From Cyclobacteriaceae bacterium (lineage in GTDB: Bacteria; Bacteroidota; Bacteroidia; Cytophagales; Cyclobacteriaceae), in assembly GCA_028289505.1 (NCBI GenBank), contig JANQPK010000035.1, forward strand, positions 1 through 7,512: a stretch of 7,512 nucleotides of DNA. The letters run 5' to 3'. A model generated the notes under the pieces. That model was not told the DNA's origin and did not search any database. It was given only the letters and a program-made list of their open reading frames with translations. A program made the translations under genes and the position numbers. This document shows, in pieces, positions 5,915 through 7,512 of the stretch. Numbering within the stretch: position 1 is the stretch's first letter; every line of letters starts with the position of its first letter.

Positions 5915-7025
5915 TATTCAACATTAGGTTATACCTATCTTCACCGGCGTGCGCTATACAACTTGACTTCAGAATTTCATTCTCGAAATCCAGATTCAGA
6001 TCTCCTTCTTCGGTTATCAATACTTTTAGGAAGTTCAATATATTCTTGGCATATAATTGGCTGGCGTGCATGGGTACTTGCTGTGCCAGATCCGAACTTC
6101 CAATTATAGTGACACCGTGCTCTTCTATAGTTTGTTTATCCTTGGTAAGTTCGCAGTTACCACCGGTTGACGAGGCCAGATCAACGATCACTGCCCCTGG
6201 TTTCATAGACTTCACGGTGTCTGCTTTAATCAACAATGGAGCCGGTCTACCTCTTAGTTGAGCGGTGGTAATCACTACATCCGCTTTAGTAGCCTTCTCT
6301 TGAATCAGAACTTGCTGCCGCTGTTTGTACTCTTCCGTTTGTTCCACCGCATAACCACCAGCATCTTTATCATCAGTAGCCCCTTCTACCATTACAAATT
6401 TTGCTCCTAAGCTCTCTACCTCTTCCTTGGCCGCTAATCTGGTATCAAATGCTTCCACTACTCCACCAAGCCGCTTGGCGGTGGCAATAGCTTGTAAACC
6501 AGCTACCCCAGCTCCCATTATCAATACCTTGGCAGGTGGAATAGTACCTGCAGCAGTAGTCAGCATGGGAAAATAACGAGGTAAATGCGTCGCTGCTTCC
6601 AACACCGCCTGGTAACCAGCAATTGAGGCCATGGAGGACAACACATCCATAGCTTGTGCCAGGGTTATCCTGGGGATCATATCCATACTAAAACCAGTTA
6701 ACCCACTGTTTGATAAGTTTTTAGATACTTCATCATCATTAAATGGTTGAAATGAACTGATAACCGTAGCATTACCCTTTAACGAGCTGTAGGTCTCTTG
6801 TGGTAATGGATTAATAGAGATCACCAGGTCTGAGGAGTCGATTACCTGTTGGCGGCTGACAACCTTGGCACCGGCCTTTTCGAAAAGCTCATCTGATATG
6901 TAAGACTGTACTCCAGCGCCGGATTCGATATATACCTGATTGTTCGATGATATGAGTTGTTCAATTATATCAGGCACCAGGGCCACACGTCGATCTGAGG
7001 GCTCGGATAAAACGCCAATCTGCAT
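5910..7025 (-). CDS. pntAA: Proton-translocating NAD(P) transhydrogenase, alpha subunit NAD(H)-binding part
   Basis: Cytoplasmic domain I of the transhydrogenase; it binds NAD(H) and exchanges hydride with the NADP(H) held by PntB. It has 371 residues, close to the 384 of the R. rubrum subunit. It resembles alanine dehydrogenase: the N-terminal domain (about 1-125) starts IGVLSEPSDRRVALVP. PRITLAQAMDVLSS (118-131) keeps Arg119, Gln124, Asp127 and Ser130, matching the nicotinamide-site Arg127, Gln132, Asp135 and Ser138 of R. rubrum. MGAGVAGLQAIATAKRLG (170-187) is the Rossmann loop, followed by an acidic EAFDTR (191-196) suited to NAD rather than NADP. GGYAVEQTEEY (223-233) belongs to the mobile loop over the site. 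The ATG at 7025 gives the normal N-terminus. It is first in the pnt set; the 82 bases upstream hold no full TAnnTTTG match (TATATTGG near 7060 is nearest). Confidence 0.97.
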   Translation of the reverse strand: MQIGVLSEPSDRRVALVPDIIEQLISSNNQVYIESGAGVQSYISDELFEKAGAKVVSRQQVIDSSDLVISINPLPQETYSSLKGNATVISSFQPFNDDEVSKNLSNSGLTGFSMDMIPRITLAQAMDVLSSMASIAGYQAVLEAATHLPRYFPMLTTAAGTIPPAKVLIMGAGVAGLQAIATAKRLGGVVEAFDTRLAAKEEVESLGAKFVMVEGATDDKDAGGYAVEQTEEYKQRQQVLIQEKATKADVVITTAQLRGRPAPLLIKADTVKSMKPGAVIVDLASSTGGNCELTKDKQTIEEHGVTIIGSSDLAQQVPMHASQLYAKNILNFLKVLITEEGDLNLDFENEILKSSCIAHAGEDRYNLMLNS

Positions 7026-7107
7026 ACGCTGTATGGATTAAAAATGATGACCGGCCAATATAGATAAACAGCATCAATTATAAAACTGATGGAACCGTTT
7101 TTACCGC

Positions 7108-7512
7108 TTATTCCTGAAAAGAGCTGGGAAATGCGCTTTTAGGTAATAATGCCAACAGTGTAGGAAGGGTAATAAAGGTGAAGGGTAAGGCTATAATTAC
7201 AAAGGCTGGAATGGTCTTAAATATATCTATAAGTTGTTCATTTACAATTTTTTTCTCTATATCATTTAAGCCTTCAGTTCTACTTTTTCCCAATAGGTGA
7301 AAAAGCTCCTTGCTCTCCCGTACTTCTTGGACTACATAGTGTTTATTCTTATCCAGAAAGTGCTTTAGTCTAATGATGAAGCGGTTACCTATTACTTCCA
7401 GGTTGCTCCTGCCCACCAGGTAGTGCATAGCCTCCCAATTATCCAGTACGAAACTTTCAACGGCCAGAATGCTGGTTGAAAACTCCTCTTCGGAAAAAAC
7501 CAGCTTCTCCCC
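7108..7512 (-). CDS. LETM1-like protein, C-terminal part (N-terminus outside window)
   Basis: The frame is open to the right edge, so the 134 visible residues are only the C-terminal end; an ATG at 7428 is internal. Near the end, GLNDIEKKIVNEQLIDIFKTIPAF leads into one hydrophobic segment of about 24 residues and then LLALLPKSAFPSSF. This order (helix, Lys-Thr-Ile-Pro, membrane segment, Leu-Leu-Pro, Pro-Ser-Ser/Ala-Phe) is that of the LETM1-like domain. In mitochondria LETM1 takes part in cation/proton exchange. Bacteroidota have LETM1-related proteins whose role is poorly known, some annotated as biofilm-associated. The protein probably lies in a membrane. It precedes pntAA on the same strand, 82 bases away, so shared transcription is possible but not shown. 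The family call rests on pattern memory of this segment. Confidence 0.7.
   Translation of the reverse strand, partial: GEKLVFSEEEFSTSILAVESFVLDNWEAMHYLVGRSNLEVIGNRFIIRLKHFLDKNKHYVVQEVRESKELFHLLGKSRTEGLNDIEKKIVNEQLIDIFKTIPAFVIIALPFTFITLPTLLALLPKSAFPSSFQE

Noticed and set aside
7108..7428. Reading the right-hand gene as a complete 106-residue protein from the ATG at 7428
   Set aside because: The frame stays open for 28 more codons to the window edge with protein-like sequence, so the ATG is internal.

Overview
The window looks like chromosomal DNA from a member of the Bacteroidota, most likely of the Cytophagales type; the order is inferred, not proven. The evidence is: a membrane fusion protein of the short-hairpin form typical of that phylum, a LETM1-like protein of a kind common there, an uncharacterised protein family that I know only from Bacteroidota, no Shine-Dalgarno sequences before the start codons, and AT-rich upstream sites resembling the phylum's TAnnTTTG promoter element. 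All six genes lie on the minus strand, so the window is read from right to left.

Right end (7512 to 7108): the C-terminal part of a LETM1-like protein, cut by the window edge. After an 82-base gap comes a three-gene set for the proton-translocating NAD(P) transhydrogenase (7025 to 4115): the NAD(H)-binding subunit pntAA, the small three-helix membrane subunit pntAB, and pntB with the remaining membrane helices plus the NADP(H)-binding domain. Together they form one complex that uses the proton gradient to move hydride from NADH to NADP+, supplying NADPH. The order and the split of the alpha subunit are those of Rhodospirillum rubrum and Thermus. pntB appears to begin with TTG.

Middle (4114 to 2990): a 321-base AT-rich gap with a weak hairpin and a possible promoter, then an isolated gene for a 267-residue Bacteroidota-specific protein of unknown function.

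Left (2989 to 1): a 425-base gap filled mostly by two different arrays of 7-base repeats, then a two-gene RND efflux operon consisting of a periplasmic membrane fusion protein and, four bases later, the inner-membrane pump, of which the first 464 residues are visible.

The most striking non-coding signal is a family of degenerate 7-base tandem repeats. There are four arrays with different consensus sequences but the same period: 2652-2805 (GGTTGCG type, 22 units in unbroken phase), about 2837-2986 (TTGGCAG type), 5513-5540 and 5859-5914 (TTAG-core type, one in each gap inside the pnt operon). The first array contains eight evenly spaced GGG tracts that fit the G-quadruplex rule. The array after pntAA provides that gene's stop codon.
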